A stretch of 52,064 nt of DNA from JBGTFE01 sp041747435 (GTDB lineage: Bacteria > Acidobacteriota > Blastocatellia > Pyrinomonadales > Pyrinomonadaceae): the NCBI GenBank assembly GCA_041747435.1, contig JBGTFE010000055.1, forward strand, positions 1 through 52,064, written 5' to 3'. The notes under the pieces are model-generated. The model ran no database searches. It saw only the letters and a list, made by a program, of their open reading frames with translations, and had not been told where the DNA came from. The position numbers and the translations under genes were made by a program. Shown here one piece after another: positions 7,732-17,122 of this stretch (position 1 is the first letter of the stretch; each line of letters begins with the position of its first letter).

Positions 7732-7810
7732 CAAATACGGACGGTTTGCAAAAGTTAAACAATAAAAAATCCTTCCGTGATTGGACGAAACACTCACGCT
7801 GATTTCTTTT

Positions 7811-8965
7811 ATGCCGAATAGAATTGACGATCTGCTGCAAATGGCGATGAGCTTTGGCGCTTCGGACTTGCATCTGCGCGCCGGCTCGTATCCCGTGATT
7901 CGCGTCAATGGCGAGCTGCGTCCGGTTTCCGGCGTAAACCGTCTGGTGCAGGATGAAACGCTCGAAATGGCGTTCTCGATGATGTCAAACCGGCAGAAAA
8001 TGCACTTTAAGGACGTTTTTGAGATCGATATCGGCTACGGCGTTTCAGGTCTTGGACGCTTTCGAGTCAATATTTTTCAGCAGCGGAATTCTATCGGCAT
8101 CGTCGCGCGTGTGATCTCAGATCACATTCGAAAGTTTGAAGAGCTCGGACTTCCGCCGGTGTTGAATTCAATTGCCGACGAAAATCGCGGACTGGTTCTC
8201 GTAACCGGAACGACCGGCTCGGGAAAATCGACGACGCTCGCGGCGATCGTCGATCACATAAATCAACAGCGAAATTGTCATATCGTTACGGTCGAAGACC
8301 CGATCGAGTTTCTTCACAAAGATAAAAAGTCGTTTATTACGCAGCGCGAAGTAGATGTCGACACACGTTCATTTGCCGAGGCTCTGCGCGGTTCATTGCG
8401 ACAGGATCCGGACGTGATCCTCGTCGGCGAAATGCGCGATCTTGAAACCATCGAAACCGCGCTCGTTGCCGCTGAAACCGGGCATCTCGTTTTATCGACA
8501 TTGCACACGCTCGATGCTTCGGAAACTCTTTCGCGAATCATCACGGCTTTTCCGCCGTATCAGCAAAAATCGGTACGAATTCAGCTTTCCGGACTTTTGA
8601 AAGCCGTTGTTTCGCAGCGTTTGATGAAATCCGCGAAAGGAAATGCGCGCGTTCCGGCGGTTGAAGTTTTGATCTCGACGCCGCTGATCCGCGACTATAT
8701 TCTGCATGAAGAAAAAACTTCGCAGGTGCGCGACGCGATCGCCGCCGGAACCTCGCAATACGGAATGCAGACGTTCGACCAATCGCTGTTTTATCTTTAT
8801 CAATCCGGTCTTATTGCGCTTGAAGAAGCGCTTCGCGGCTCGACAAATCCGGACGAATTTCGCCTGCGGCTCGCCGGAATCCAAAATACGTCCGCGCAGG
8901 CGAAAGAAGAAATGGAAAAGCTCAGCAGCGTCGGAAACGTTCAGGATTTTATCTCACGAATCTAA
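7811..8965 (+). CDS. pilT: Type IV pilus retraction-type ATPase (PilT/PilU-like)
   Basis: This is a 384-residue secretion-type ATPase. It powers depolymerisation of type IV pili at the inner membrane as a hexamer. The N-terminal domain has ASDLHLRAG and RVNGEL. The RecA-like domain carries Walker A GTTGSGKST (about residue 135), an Asp box (TVEDPIEF), Walker B with DVILVGEMRD, and a His box (LVLSTLHTLDA). The C-terminal GMQTFDQSL..LY.SGLI..EEAL segment is typical of PilT and PilU. The PilT-specific AIRNLIRE is replaced by VRDAIAAGTSQ, so a PilU-like paralogue is possible. MPNRIDDLL at 7811 is the natural start; an upstream in-frame start at 7781 adds unrelated residues. No pilus genes are adjacent. 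Confidence 0.85.
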   Translation: MPNRIDDLLQMAMSFGASDLHLRAGSYPVIRVNGELRPVSGVNRLVQDETLEMAFSMMSNRQKMHFKDVFEIDIGYGVSGLGRFRVNIFQQRNSIGIVARVISDHIRKFEELGLPPVLNSIADENRGLVLVTGTTGSGKSTTLAAIVDHINQQRNCHIVTVEDPIEFLHKDKKSFITQREVDVDTRSFAEALRGSLRQDPDVILVGEMRDLETIETALVAAETGHLVLSTLHTLDASETLSRIITAFPPYQQKSVRIQLSGLLKAVVSQRLMKSAKGNARVPAVEVLISTPLIRDYILHEEKTSQVRDAIAAGTSQYGMQTFDQSLFYLYQSGLIALEEALRGSTNPDEFRLRLAGIQNTSAQAKEEMEKLSSVGNVQDFISRI

Positions 8966-9003
8966 AAGTTAAAGCTCTCGACCGCTCTTCGATCCAAAAA
9001 TTA

Positions 9004-10545
9004 CTAATTTCCGGGATGTTGTTTGAGCCATTCGGCGCGAAGCATAAAGCTTCCTTCGGTAACAATTTTATCGCCCACATTCAATCCTTCCAGAACAATA
9101 AAGCTTTCCTTCGTTTCCGTCCCCAAACGCACCGGTTTTAAGACAAAAACATTCGGTTTGTCGGTTGCGGCAAAAACGATTTGCCGACCGTTGATATTTT
9201 GCACGGCGGCAGACGGAACGACCGGCACGGTCTTTTCTGACGTTCCCATAGAGCCGAATGCGACGTTGACATACATTCCGATCTTGAACATTTGTCCCGG
9301 ATTTTCGAGTTCGACGCGAATCTGCGCCGTCCGCGTTTCCTGCTTGATATTCGGATCGATATACGTAACTTGCCCGCGAAAAAGTCTTCCGGGAAAAGCA
9401 TCGGATGTAACGCTGGCGCCGGTTCCTGCGCGAATCTGCGCCAGATCTTTTTCGTAAACTTCGGCGATAACCCAAACCTTTGAAAGATTCGTTACTTTCA
9501 TCAGTTCTCTGTTCGCTTCCACGACCTCGCCCTGATTTACAGCGCGGCTCGTGACCGTTCCGGAAACAGGCGCGGCGACGGCGAGTTCGGAGCTGATCTG
9601 CGACGCGGAGCGAAGCGCGTTCACGCGTTTTTCGGATAATCCGAGCAGCAATAATCGCTGTTTTGCGGTTGCGAGTTCAGTTTCGGCGGTTCGCAGCTTT
9701 ACCGCGGCTTGCTCAAATTCGGAGCGGCTCACGGGATTGATTTCCGCAACTTCCAGCGCGCGCCGGTATTGCTTTCGCGATTGCTCCAATTCAGCTTTCG
9801 CGCTTTCTAATTTCGTGCGGTCTTGTTCCAGATCTTCGCGGCTTGACGCGCCGATCTCCACAAGCCGAACGGTTCGGTTATAGCGTCGCTGAAACTCGTC
9901 GAGCGCGGCTTCGTTGGACTTTAAGTTTGCCTGCGCGGTGTCTAATTCGGCTCGGCTGATCGGATTAATCTTAACGAGTTTTGCGGTTCGGTCGTAGTTT
10001 TGCCGCGCCGTTTGAGCTTCAGTTTGCAGCGCGAGATAACGCGACTGCGCCGCGGCAAGATCGTCGCCGAAAACGACGGCAACCGTTTGCCCTTTGCCGA
10101 CGTTTTGCCCGAGTTCGGCATTGACGCGGCGAACAACGCCGCCGAGCAGGGAAATCACCGGAGTTTCGGCATAAGCATTCGGCTGAACAACGCCGGTTGC
10201 GGCGACCGATGCGGCTTCGCTCGATAAAGTTTCACCGACGATTTCGGTCTTGATTCCGATTCGCTCGACCTGTTCCGGCTCGATCGTAAGGGTTTGTTCC
10301 TCGGTTGAGGCTGAAGTCTGTGCGCTATCGTCGCCAAACGAAACCGATCGCGGCGGCGGGACGGCTTGACCGCTTTCGCGACTGCGAAAAATCCAAAAAA
10401 TAAATGCACCCAAAATGACCACGCCGATCACTGCCGCGGCAATAAACATCGGTTTCCGGTTCGGGTGCGAATTTTTTGCAGACTTAATTTCTTCGTCTTT
10501 TTCCGCTTCCAGTTCAATAATTTCGTCTTTATTTTCTTCGCTCAT
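9004..10545 (-). CDS. cusB: RND efflux periplasmic adaptor (CusB-like membrane fusion protein)
   Basis: This is a 513-residue adaptor linking the inner-membrane pump to the outer-membrane channel. It has an acidic cytoplasmic N-terminus, one membrane anchor (about 33-53), a barrel-sandwich strand pair (ISLLGGVVRRVNAELGQNVGKGQ), a long helical region (about 165-300), the second lipoyl half (SELAVAAPVSGTVTSRAVNQGE) and beta-barrel/membrane-proximal domains. The tip motif R-x3-L-x6-S occurs three times at period 38: R186/L190/S197, R224/L228/S235 and R262/V266/S273. It is the last gene of the metal-export operon, and its ATG overlaps the stop of the channel gene (ATGA). There is no N-terminal Met/His-rich metal site as in E. 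coli CusB. Confidence 0.85.
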   Translation of the reverse strand: MSEENKDEIIELEAEKDEEIKSAKNSHPNRKPMFIAAAVIGVVILGAFIFWIFRSRESGQAVPPPRSVSFGDDSAQTSASTEEQTLTIEPEQVERIGIKTEIVGETLSSEAASVAATGVVQPNAYAETPVISLLGGVVRRVNAELGQNVGKGQTVAVVFGDDLAAAQSRYLALQTEAQTARQNYDRTAKLVKINPISRAELDTAQANLKSNEAALDEFQRRYNRTVRLVEIGASSREDLEQDRTKLESAKAELEQSRKQYRRALEVAEINPVSRSEFEQAAVKLRTAETELATAKQRLLLLGLSEKRVNALRSASQISSELAVAAPVSGTVTSRAVNQGEVVEANRELMKVTNLSKVWVIAEVYEKDLAQIRAGTGASVTSDAFPGRLFRGQVTYIDPNIKQETRTAQIRVELENPGQMFKIGMYVNVAFGSMGTSEKTVPVVPSAAVQNINGRQIVFAATDKPNVFVLKPVRLGTETKESFIVLEGLNVGDKIVTEGSFMLRAEWLKQHPGN

Positions 10546-11900
10546 TTTTTTATAAGTTCCGGCGCGTTTGCCGCTCGCAGGATTTCAATCCGCGCCAAAT
10601 ACGTCTCCAGTTCCGCATCAACTAATTCGTTTTCAATTTCAAGAAAGCGGCGTTCTTCGGCAATATAGTCTGACAGCGTTCGTTTGCCGAGTTCATAAGT
10701 TTGCCAGACGACCTTCAGATTTTCATCGGCTTGGTCGCGGACGCCGTTTTGAAAGATGGTCAAAGCGCGAACTGCGCGATTATATCTTGCAAACGCCGAG
10801 CTAACCTCGCGACGAACGGTCAATTCGCCAAACTCGATTCGCCTTTTTGCCGCTTCCTGTTCAAAGATCGCCGCTTCGATCGCGCCTTGATTGCGATTGC
10901 GAATCGGCAGATCGATCTCCACGCCGAACGTGAAAAAATTGAAGACGCTCTGAACCGGACGCAAAACGCCGTTTGAATCGAAACCGCTCACGGGAAATCC
11001 CATATTCGTTCGTTGAAAGCCGGCTTTCAAGCTCGCATCGATCCGACCCTCGGCGCGGGCTTGTTCGAGACGCGCGACGGCGAGTTTTTCGACCGCGCGC
11101 GCGCCTTGCAGATCCGGGCGCTCGCGAACGGCGGCTGCGGAAGTTTCGTCAGGCGTGGCAAAATTCGCGATCAAGTTTTTGAAGTCGTCTTTGAGACGCA
11201 AAGCTTCTTCCGGTTTCATCCCGATTAGATTTCGCAATTCAAACATCGCGATTTCGGTTTTTCCTTCCGCGGTCTCGCGCATCGAGCGCAGCCGATTTAG
11301 CTCGACGAGAAGCATATTTTGTTCGAGCGGAGCCGTGCGTCCTTCGGTAACTCGCGCCGCGATCAGGTCGTAGCCTTGCGCTGTGACTTCAATTATTTTT
11401 TCGAGCAATTCGAGTTTCTTTATTTGTGCGAGAGTTTCGCCGAATTTTGCGCGAACTTCCGATGCGAGCAGGCGTTCCTCATTCTCCAGCGCCAGCTCGC
11501 GGATCTCCAATTCGGCTTGCGCAACTTTTATTCGCGCCGCTCGTCTGCCGCCGAGTTCGAGCGGAAGCATTCCCTGCGCCATTTCCATGTTGTCCGCTCC
11601 GCCGATCTGTTTCGCCACGCTTGCTTCGAGTTTCGGATTCGCGCGCAATGCAGCCTGTTTGACCAACGCGCGCGCGGCTTCGACCTCGTTTCGCAGCGCC
11701 TGAATTTCGCCGTTATTTTCGAGCGCGTATGCGACGGCTTCGTCGGCGGTCATTCCATTTTGCAGATCGAGAAAACGCGAGACTGTTTCCGCTTTGATCG
11801 GCGTCGGAGTCGGCGTTTGCGCAAAAATATGCATTTGCGACGGCAATAATACGCCGAAACTAAGTAGAAGGAGAAATATTTTGGTCTTTGGTCGATTCAT
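10542..11900 (-). CDS. TolC-family outer-membrane efflux channel
   Basis: From the ATG at 11900 the protein has 452 residues and begins with a signal peptide (MNRPKTKIFLLLLSFGVLLP...FAQ). Two repeated OEP helical hairpins follow: LRNEVEAARALVKQAALRAN...LEASV early and AAAVRERPDLQGARAVEKLAVARLEQARAE in the second half. It forms the trimeric exit duct for the CusA/CusB pump. An upstream in-frame ATG at 11924 overlaps the preceding gene and lacks a signal-like start. It shares a 4-base ATGA overlap with the adaptor gene. Confidence 0.85.
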   Translation of the reverse strand: MNRPKTKIFLLLLSFGVLLPSQMHIFAQTPTPTPIKAETVSRFLDLQNGMTADEAVAYALENNGEIQALRNEVEAARALVKQAALRANPKLEASVAKQIGGADNMEMAQGMLPLELGGRRAARIKVAQAELEIRELALENEERLLASEVRAKFGETLAQIKKLELLEKIIEVTAQGYDLIAARVTEGRTAPLEQNMLLVELNRLRSMRETAEGKTEIAMFELRNLIGMKPEEALRLKDDFKNLIANFATPDETSAAAVRERPDLQGARAVEKLAVARLEQARAEGRIDASLKAGFQRTNMGFPVSGFDSNGVLRPVQSVFNFFTFGVEIDLPIRNRNQGAIEAAIFEQEAAKRRIEFGELTVRREVSSAFARYNRAVRALTIFQNGVRDQADENLKVVWQTYELGKRTLSDYIAEERRFLEIENELVDAELETYLARIEILRAANAPELIKK

Positions 11901-11910
11901 CGAAAAATGA

Positions 11911-12726
11911 TCACCTAATTTCAAAAGTCAAAGTCGCCCAATTCGATTCGTAATTGAGCGCTGCATCGTTGAGCGGCGTCATTTGAATAAATTTCACATA
12001 CCATTTGCCCGCGCCGACGAGTTTTATTTTCGCAACGCCGTTTTTATTCGTGCGAATGTTTTCACCGACCATCAAATTTCCGTCGGCATTTTCGCGTCCG
12101 GTCATCACAAATTGATTTTTCAAAGGCTTACCGTCTTTCAAACATTGAAATTCGAACGTATCGCCGATTTTCAATGAATAAGGATTGTTTTTCGGAACGA
12201 TCTCAACCGGATACCCGAGCGCAATTTTGAAATTATCGGTTTGTTTGCCGCCAACCTGGAATATAGTTTTCACGTGCTTGGAATATCTTTCGCGCACATC
12301 TTTTGCCGATTCGTTTTTGCGCTTTCGTTCCGCTAAAGTGTCGGGAATTCCATCTTCGATCAAATACTCGTTAAAATCCGCCGCCTTTAGATCGATCTCG
12401 CGCTGCATAGTCGAAAGTCCCACGACGTAATTTCCCGCTTCCGTCGGCTGCAAATTTAGGAAAGCCGTTTTGTCGTCTTTGGTAAAATCGGCTTCGTTCG
12501 GATTTGTGCGTTCGCCATTTGGCGAAACAATGCTGGCATCTTTCAAGCGCGCAAAATTTACGGCGCCTTCGCTTCCTTGAAACGAGCCGTTCAAAATTTT
12601 TATCGCAATTTTATCATTCACCGCGACGAAAAAACTGTCCAATTTCAAAAACAAGTCGTGTGCGATGGCTGGCAAGATCAAAGCCGAGCACAATAACAAA
12701 CTCATCAAAATTTTTCGCTTAATCAT
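11911..12726 (-). CDS. DUF4198-type periplasmic protein of the metal operon
   Basis: This is a 271-residue secreted protein. Its signal peptide (about 1-22) ends ALILPAIA, and the mature chain starts HDLFLKLDSFFV. The His at the mature N-terminus and the later Ig-like beta segment (KIGDTFEFQCLKDGKPLKNQFV...VAKIKLVGAGKWYVKFIQM) match DUF4198/NikM-like proteins, which are associated with metal transport. A strong ribosome-binding site (GAGGAG) lies 9-10 bases upstream of the start. It may bind the exported metal in the periplasm; direct evidence is lacking. Confidence 0.7.
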   Translation of the reverse strand: MIKRKILMSLLLCSALILPAIAHDLFLKLDSFFVAVNDKIAIKILNGSFQGSEGAVNFARLKDASIVSPNGERTNPNEADFTKDDKTAFLNLQPTEAGNYVVGLSTMQREIDLKAADFNEYLIEDGIPDTLAERKRKNESAKDVRERYSKHVKTIFQVGGKQTDNFKIALGYPVEIVPKNNPYSLKIGDTFEFQCLKDGKPLKNQFVMTGRENADGNLMVGENIRTNKNGVAKIKLVGAGKWYVKFIQMTPLNDAALNYESNWATLTFEIR

Positions 12727-12750
12727 AAAATTTATCTCCTCTTTTTTCGA

Positions 12751-13389
12751 TCAATGTTTATGTTCCAGATATTTCCCCTGCGGACCGACGCCTTCGATAT
12801 GAACAAGCTCCGAGCCGTGATGCCCGGCGATCGAAACCGTGATCGAAGCGGCAAGTAAAAATAGAAAAACTATTGCTTCGCTCCACCATTTTCGTTTGAT
12901 CACAAAATGTGAAATCGTCTTTGCGACCAGTGCGGCGAGCGCAAACCAAAAGGTAAGTTGAGCCATTAATTCATGCGTTTCGAATATCTCGCTCGCGCGT
13001 TCGGCAAGGTCTTTCGGATGCGCATGAAAAACATTTGACGCGAGCCATGCGGAAATCGCGCCGACGAGTATCATGATCAAAACCGCGACGCCGAATTCCT
13101 TTCGATACATAAAAAACGAAAGAATTTGAAAAACCGCCGCGAAGATCAAAAGCACTATCGGAAAATGAACAACGAGCGGATGATAATTTGGGAATTCGTC
13201 CGTCATACTCATCGGCTCCGGATTTGTTTCGGCAACGATGTTTTCGTTCGAAACGGAAACGGGAGAAGCAGTCGGCGTTGGTGTCGGCGTCGGGTGAGCG
13301 CGCGCGTTCGAACCGGAATAAAATCCCACGAATATGACCGTCGCAAGCGCCGCTAAAATGATCGTTTGACGCAAATTAATAGTTTTCAT
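12751..13389 (-). CDS. DUF2231 inner-membrane protein
   Basis: This is a 212-residue protein with an N-terminal membrane helix, a Thr/Pro/Ser linker (about 32-60) and four further membrane helices. HPLVVHFPIVLL at about 69-80 is the DUF2231 signature, and the chain ends AGHHGSELVHIEGVGP. The conserved histidines could bind metal or haem. The ATG overlaps the CusA stop (ATGA), so it is translated with the pump. DUF2231 proteins often accompany heavy-metal efflux genes; their role is unknown. Confidence 0.75.
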   Translation of the reverse strand: MKTINLRQTIILAALATVIFVGFYSGSNARAHPTPTPTPTASPVSVSNENIVAETNPEPMSMTDEFPNYHPLVVHFPIVLLIFAAVFQILSFFMYRKEFGVAVLIMILVGAISAWLASNVFHAHPKDLAERASEIFETHELMAQLTFWFALAALVAKTISHFVIKRKWWSEAIVFLFLLAASITVSIAGHHGSELVHIEGVGPQGKYLEHKH

Positions 13390-16300
13390 AATTTAACTTC
13401 CTTCTTTAACTCACGTTCTCTCAGCCAGAAAAAGATCACGGGAGTAACGATCAAGACATGCACCAAACTTGAAATCATTCCGCCCAGAACGGGCGCGGCA
13501 AGCGGTTTCATTACTTCGGAACCGGCGCTCGTGCTCCACATTATTGGCAGCAAACCGGCAACGACGGTCGAAACCGTCATCACTTTCGGACGCAGACGAA
13601 GCAGCGCGCCATCCGTTACAGCTTTTAGCAAACTTTTGCTGTCAAACTTTTCGCCGAGTTCGCGCTTCTTTTTCGCGACCGCTTCTTCCAAATAGATCAC
13701 CATCACAACGCCGGTTTGCACGGCTGTTCCGAAAAGCGCGATAAATCCGACCCAAACGGCGACCGAAAAATTGTATCCAAGCAGCCAAACGAGATATACG
13801 CCGCCGGTCAAAGCAAACGGCACAGCCATTAAAACATGCGCGGCTTCAAGCGCTGAATTATATGTCAGATAAAGCAAGCCGAAAATTACGAGCAAAACGA
13901 TTGGCACGACAATCAAAAGTCGTTCGCGGGCGCGCTGCTGATTTTCGTATTGTCCGCTCCAGGCGATGTAGTACCCGGCGGGAAGCTGAACCTGATTCGC
14001 GATCGCCGCTTTCGCTTCTTCGACAAACGATCCGACGTCGCGCCCGCGTACATTCAAGAGTACGGTTCCGCGCAGCAAACCGTTTTCGCTCTGGATCATT
14101 GTCGCTCCTTCGACGGTGTGAATCTCGGCGACCTGCGAAAGCGGAACGGTCGCGCCGCCGGGCATTGCGATCGGAATTTGTCCGATCGATTCCGGCTTAT
14201 CGCGAAATTCGGGAGCGTAACGGACGCGAATCGGAAAACGCCGTCGTCCTTCGATCGTGATGGAAAGATTTGTTTCGCCGATACCTTTTTCGATCGCGTC
14301 TTGAATTACACCGACGTCGATGCCGTATCGCGCCGCCTTTTGGCGATCGATCTTTATGTCGATATACGGCGCGCCGCCGATCTGCTCGGGATAGACGTCA
14401 ACCGCGCCGCGAACCGTTTTTACAACGTTCGCAACCTTTCGCGACGATTCTTCGAGCGTCTTCAGATCGTTGCCGAAGATCTTTATCCCGACCTGCGTCC
14501 TAATTCCTGTTGACAGCATCTCGATTCGATTTATGATCGGCTGCGTCCAGATATTCGTCACGCCCGGCATTCGAAGTTTTTCATCCATTTCGGCGATGAG
14601 ATCTTCGCGCGTCATTCCGGCTCGCCAATCTTCGGGCGGTTTTAGATGAATGATCGTTTCGTTCATGTTGATCGGCGCCGGATCGGTTGATGTTTCCGCG
14701 CGTCCGGCTTTCCCGACCGCCCACGCGACTTCGGGAATCTGCATCAACATCTCATCCTGTTTGCTCATAATTTTGTGAGCTTCGTCCATAGAGATCCCCG
14801 GATCGGTGATCGGCATAAACATCACGTCGCCTTCATTCAGCGGCGGCATAAACTCGGTTCCGATGCCTGAAGCAAGCAAAACCGCGCCGACGAACAAAAC
14901 CAATGCGATGCCAATTGTTGCCAGACGATGTTTTAGCGCGAGATTCAACGTCGGCTCATAGATCGACCGCAGAAAACGCATCACCGGATTTGCTTGTTCC
15001 GAATGCATTTTTCCGCCAAGCAGATATGTACAAAGCACGGGAACTAGCGTTACGGCGATAATTGTTGCGCCGACCATCGCAAAAGTCTTTGTAAATGCGA
15101 GCGGGTGAAACAATTTTCCTTCCTGCCCGATCAATGCGAAAACCGGAATAAACGCAAGGATAATGATCGCCATCGAGAAAAAAACCGGTCGCCCGACAAG
15201 TTTCGTCGATTCCAAAACAACTTCCCAAACCCGTTTTCGGTCTTTCGGGTCTATTTTCTGCCGTTCCATAAAACGAAACGCGTTTTCGGTAACGACAATT
15301 CCGGCATCGACCAAAACGCCGATCGCGATCGCAATTCCCGCGAGCGACATCAAATTCGAGCTGATGCCCATAAAATACATAAACAAAAACGACGTGAGAA
15401 CGGCGAGCGGAAGCGGAATCGTCACGATCAAGATCGAACGAAAATGCGCCAGAAAAATTATGTGCGCGAGCGTGACCAAAAGCAGTTCTTCGACGAGCGC
15501 GGTTTTGAGCGTTGAGGTCGCGCGGTTGATAAGCTGCGTGCGGTCGTAAAACGGAACGAGCCGAACTCCTTGCGGCAAACCGGCTTTCAATTCTTCGATC
15601 TTCTTTTTGACCGAATCAATAACTTCGAGCGTGTTTACGCCGTAGCGCGCGATGACAACGCCGCCGACCGCTTCCGTTCCGTTTTTATCCAAGGAGCCGG
15701 TGCGAAAAGCGTTTCCGAGTTTCACCGCCGCAACGTTTTTGACATAGATCGGCGTTCCGTTATTTGATCCGACGACAATGTTTTCGACATCCGCGACCGA
15801 TTCGACCAAACCGATCCCGCGCACGACCGCCCATTGTCCGGCTTGCTCGACCACGTTTCCGCCGACGTTGTTATTCGAACGCTCGACCGCTTCGACGACC
15901 GTTGAAAGTGGCATATTTACGCCGCGTAGTTTATTCGGGTCGACGTCGATTTGATATTGCTGAACGTAGCCGCCGACGGACGCGACTTCCGCCACGCCGG
16001 GCACGGAATTTAGCTGATAACGCACAAACCAATCCTGAACGGTTCGAAGATCGCGAAGGTTCATTGTGTCGGATTCGAGCGTGTACCAAAAGATCTGCCC
16101 GACTCCGCTAGCGTCAGGTCCGAGTGTCGGTGCAACACCCTCGGGCAATTGGTTCGAAACGACATTTAGCCGCTCCAATACGCGCGTTCGCGCCCAGTAA
16201 AGATCGATATCATCCTCGAAAATGACATTGATCATCGAAAAACTGAAAGCGGAACTTGCGCGCACGGTGCGCACGCCCGGAAGTCCTTGCAGGTTCGTGA

Positions 16301-16508
16301 CGAGCGGATATGTAACCTGATCTTCAACTTCCTGGGGCGAACGCCCCGTCCAATCGGTAAAAACGATCACTTGGTTGTCGGAAAGATCCGGAATCGCGTC
16401 GATCGGCGTGCGCGTCAGCGCCCAATATCCCGCCGCCGCCACCGCAATATAAATTACGATGACAATTCCGCGATTCTTTAGCGACCATTCTATAATCCGA
16501 TGAATCAT
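13386..16508 (-). CDS. cusA: Heavy-metal RND pump (CusA/CzcA family)
   Basis: This is a 1040-residue proton-driven inner-membrane pump with the usual RND layout of two sets of six helices and two large periplasmic loops. Family-specific segments are visible: TPIDAIPDLSDNQVIVFTDW near the start, GIAIAIGVLVDAGIVVTENA in the proton-relay region, and MNETIIHLKPPEDWR with RIEMLSTGIRTQVGIKI in the second loop. The methionines in these last two (about 615 and 663) match the copper/silver-binding cluster described for E. coli CusA, favouring Cu(I)/Ag(I) over Zn/Co. Full length, no frameshift. It lies in an operon with its own adaptor and channel. Confidence 0.9.
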   Translation of the reverse strand: MIHRIIEWSLKNRGIVIVIYIAVAAAGYWALTRTPIDAIPDLSDNQVIVFTDWTGRSPQEVEDQVTYPLVTNLQGLPGVRTVRASSAFSFSMINVIFEDDIDLYWARTRVLERLNVVSNQLPEGVAPTLGPDASGVGQIFWYTLESDTMNLRDLRTVQDWFVRYQLNSVPGVAEVASVGGYVQQYQIDVDPNKLRGVNMPLSTVVEAVERSNNNVGGNVVEQAGQWAVVRGIGLVESVADVENIVVGSNNGTPIYVKNVAAVKLGNAFRTGSLDKNGTEAVGGVVIARYGVNTLEVIDSVKKKIEELKAGLPQGVRLVPFYDRTQLINRATSTLKTALVEELLLVTLAHIIFLAHFRSILIVTIPLPLAVLTSFLFMYFMGISSNLMSLAGIAIAIGVLVDAGIVVTENAFRFMERQKIDPKDRKRVWEVVLESTKLVGRPVFFSMAIIILAFIPVFALIGQEGKLFHPLAFTKTFAMVGATIIAVTLVPVLCTYLLGGKMHSEQANPVMRFLRSIYEPTLNLALKHRLATIGIALVLFVGAVLLASGIGTEFMPPLNEGDVMFMPITDPGISMDEAHKIMSKQDEMLMQIPEVAWAVGKAGRAETSTDPAPINMNETIIHLKPPEDWRAGMTREDLIAEMDEKLRMPGVTNIWTQPIINRIEMLSTGIRTQVGIKIFGNDLKTLEESSRKVANVVKTVRGAVDVYPEQIGGAPYIDIKIDRQKAARYGIDVGVIQDAIEKGIGETNLSITIEGRRRFPIRVRYAPEFRDKPESIGQIPIAMPGGATVPLSQVAEIHTVEGATMIQSENGLLRGTVLLNVRGRDVGSFVEEAKAAIANQVQLPAGYYIAWSGQYENQQRARERLLIVVPIVLLVIFGLLYLTYNSALEAAHVLMAVPFALTGGVYLVWLLGYNFSVAVWVGFIALFGTAVQTGVVMVIYLEEAVAKKKRELGEKFDSKSLLKAVTDGALLRLRPKVMTVSTVVAGLLPIMWSTSAGSEVMKPLAAPVLGGMISSLVHVLIVTPVIFFWLRERELKKEVKL

Positions 16509-16542
16509 ATTTTTTTCGACACTGCGATGGCGAGAGGCAAGA

Positions 16543-16998
16543 TTACTGCGCCGTCACCTGAAGCGTCGTTTTGCCGCTTCCTTTTTCGCCTTCATAACTT
16601 ATTTGAGCTTGCCATTCGCCCGCCATCTCGATCTTGACTTTTCCTTTATAAAGGCCCGGCACGCCGGTCGTCGTAAAAGTCGCGGCATTGTTCATCACCG
16701 CCATCGATCCCATTGCCGGCATGTGAAAATTCAGCGCTGCGGCTTTTACCATTCCGACGTCTACCGCTTTGCCGGAAGCATCCGTAAATGCGAGCATAAT
16801 TTCCTGATCGCCGGTTTTTAGTTTGCCCGTATCGCTTGACAACGTCACCGTGAGATTGTCGCCGATCGGTCCGCTTTTGATGACATTGCCGGCAACGGGA
16901 TTTTCCGAAGTCGGCTGTGAGCCTGATCCGCAAGCTGCACTTAAAACCACTAGACCCAGAAGCGATGCAATACTAATAATTAGAACAAGTTTTTTCAT
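16543..16998 (-). CDS. YtkA/FixH-like lipoprotein of the metal operon
   Basis: This is a 151-residue lipoprotein. The signal ends LSAAC with Cys23 as the lipidated residue, and one YtkA-like beta domain follows. It contains FHMPAMGSMAVM (about 92-103), a His/Met cluster suited to copper(I). An AAGGAG ribosome-binding site precedes the start. YtkA-like domains are often next to or fused with CusB-type adaptors. It is probably a periplasmic metal-binding accessory. Confidence 0.75.
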   Translation of the reverse strand: MKKLVLIISIASLLGLVVLSAACGSGSQPTSENPVAGNVIKSGPIGDNLTVTLSSDTGKLKTGDQEIMLAFTDASGKAVDVGMVKAAALNFHMPAMGSMAVMNNAATFTTTGVPGLYKGKVKIEMAGEWQAQISYEGEKGSGKTTLQVTAQ

Positions 16999-17122
16999 CT
17001 TTTTTCTCCTTAATTAAAATAAAATTCTCCGTCCCGATGGCGAAAATCGACGCATCAAGACGCGCAAAAAGACAGCCGTACAGACGCGTTTACCCGCGAC
17101 AAGACGCACTACGCCCTTGAAA

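Larger units (their letters stand above)
7236..7810. other. Region after the tRNA: methyltransferase remnant, short repeat, pilT promoter
   Basis: No intact gene lies in this 575-base stretch. It contains two 21-bp tandem repeats (7398-7439), a 40-codon methyltransferase fragment (7456-7578) and a promoter for the PilT-like gene (7702-7731). The longer open frame that extends the fragment back to 7908 overlaps the PilT gene antisense and is not considered real. Confidence 0.5.

Noticed and set aside
7456..7908. 150-codon minus-strand frame as an intact methyltransferase
   Set aside because: Only the last 40 codons resemble one; the first 110 run antisense through the PilT-like gene and its promoter.
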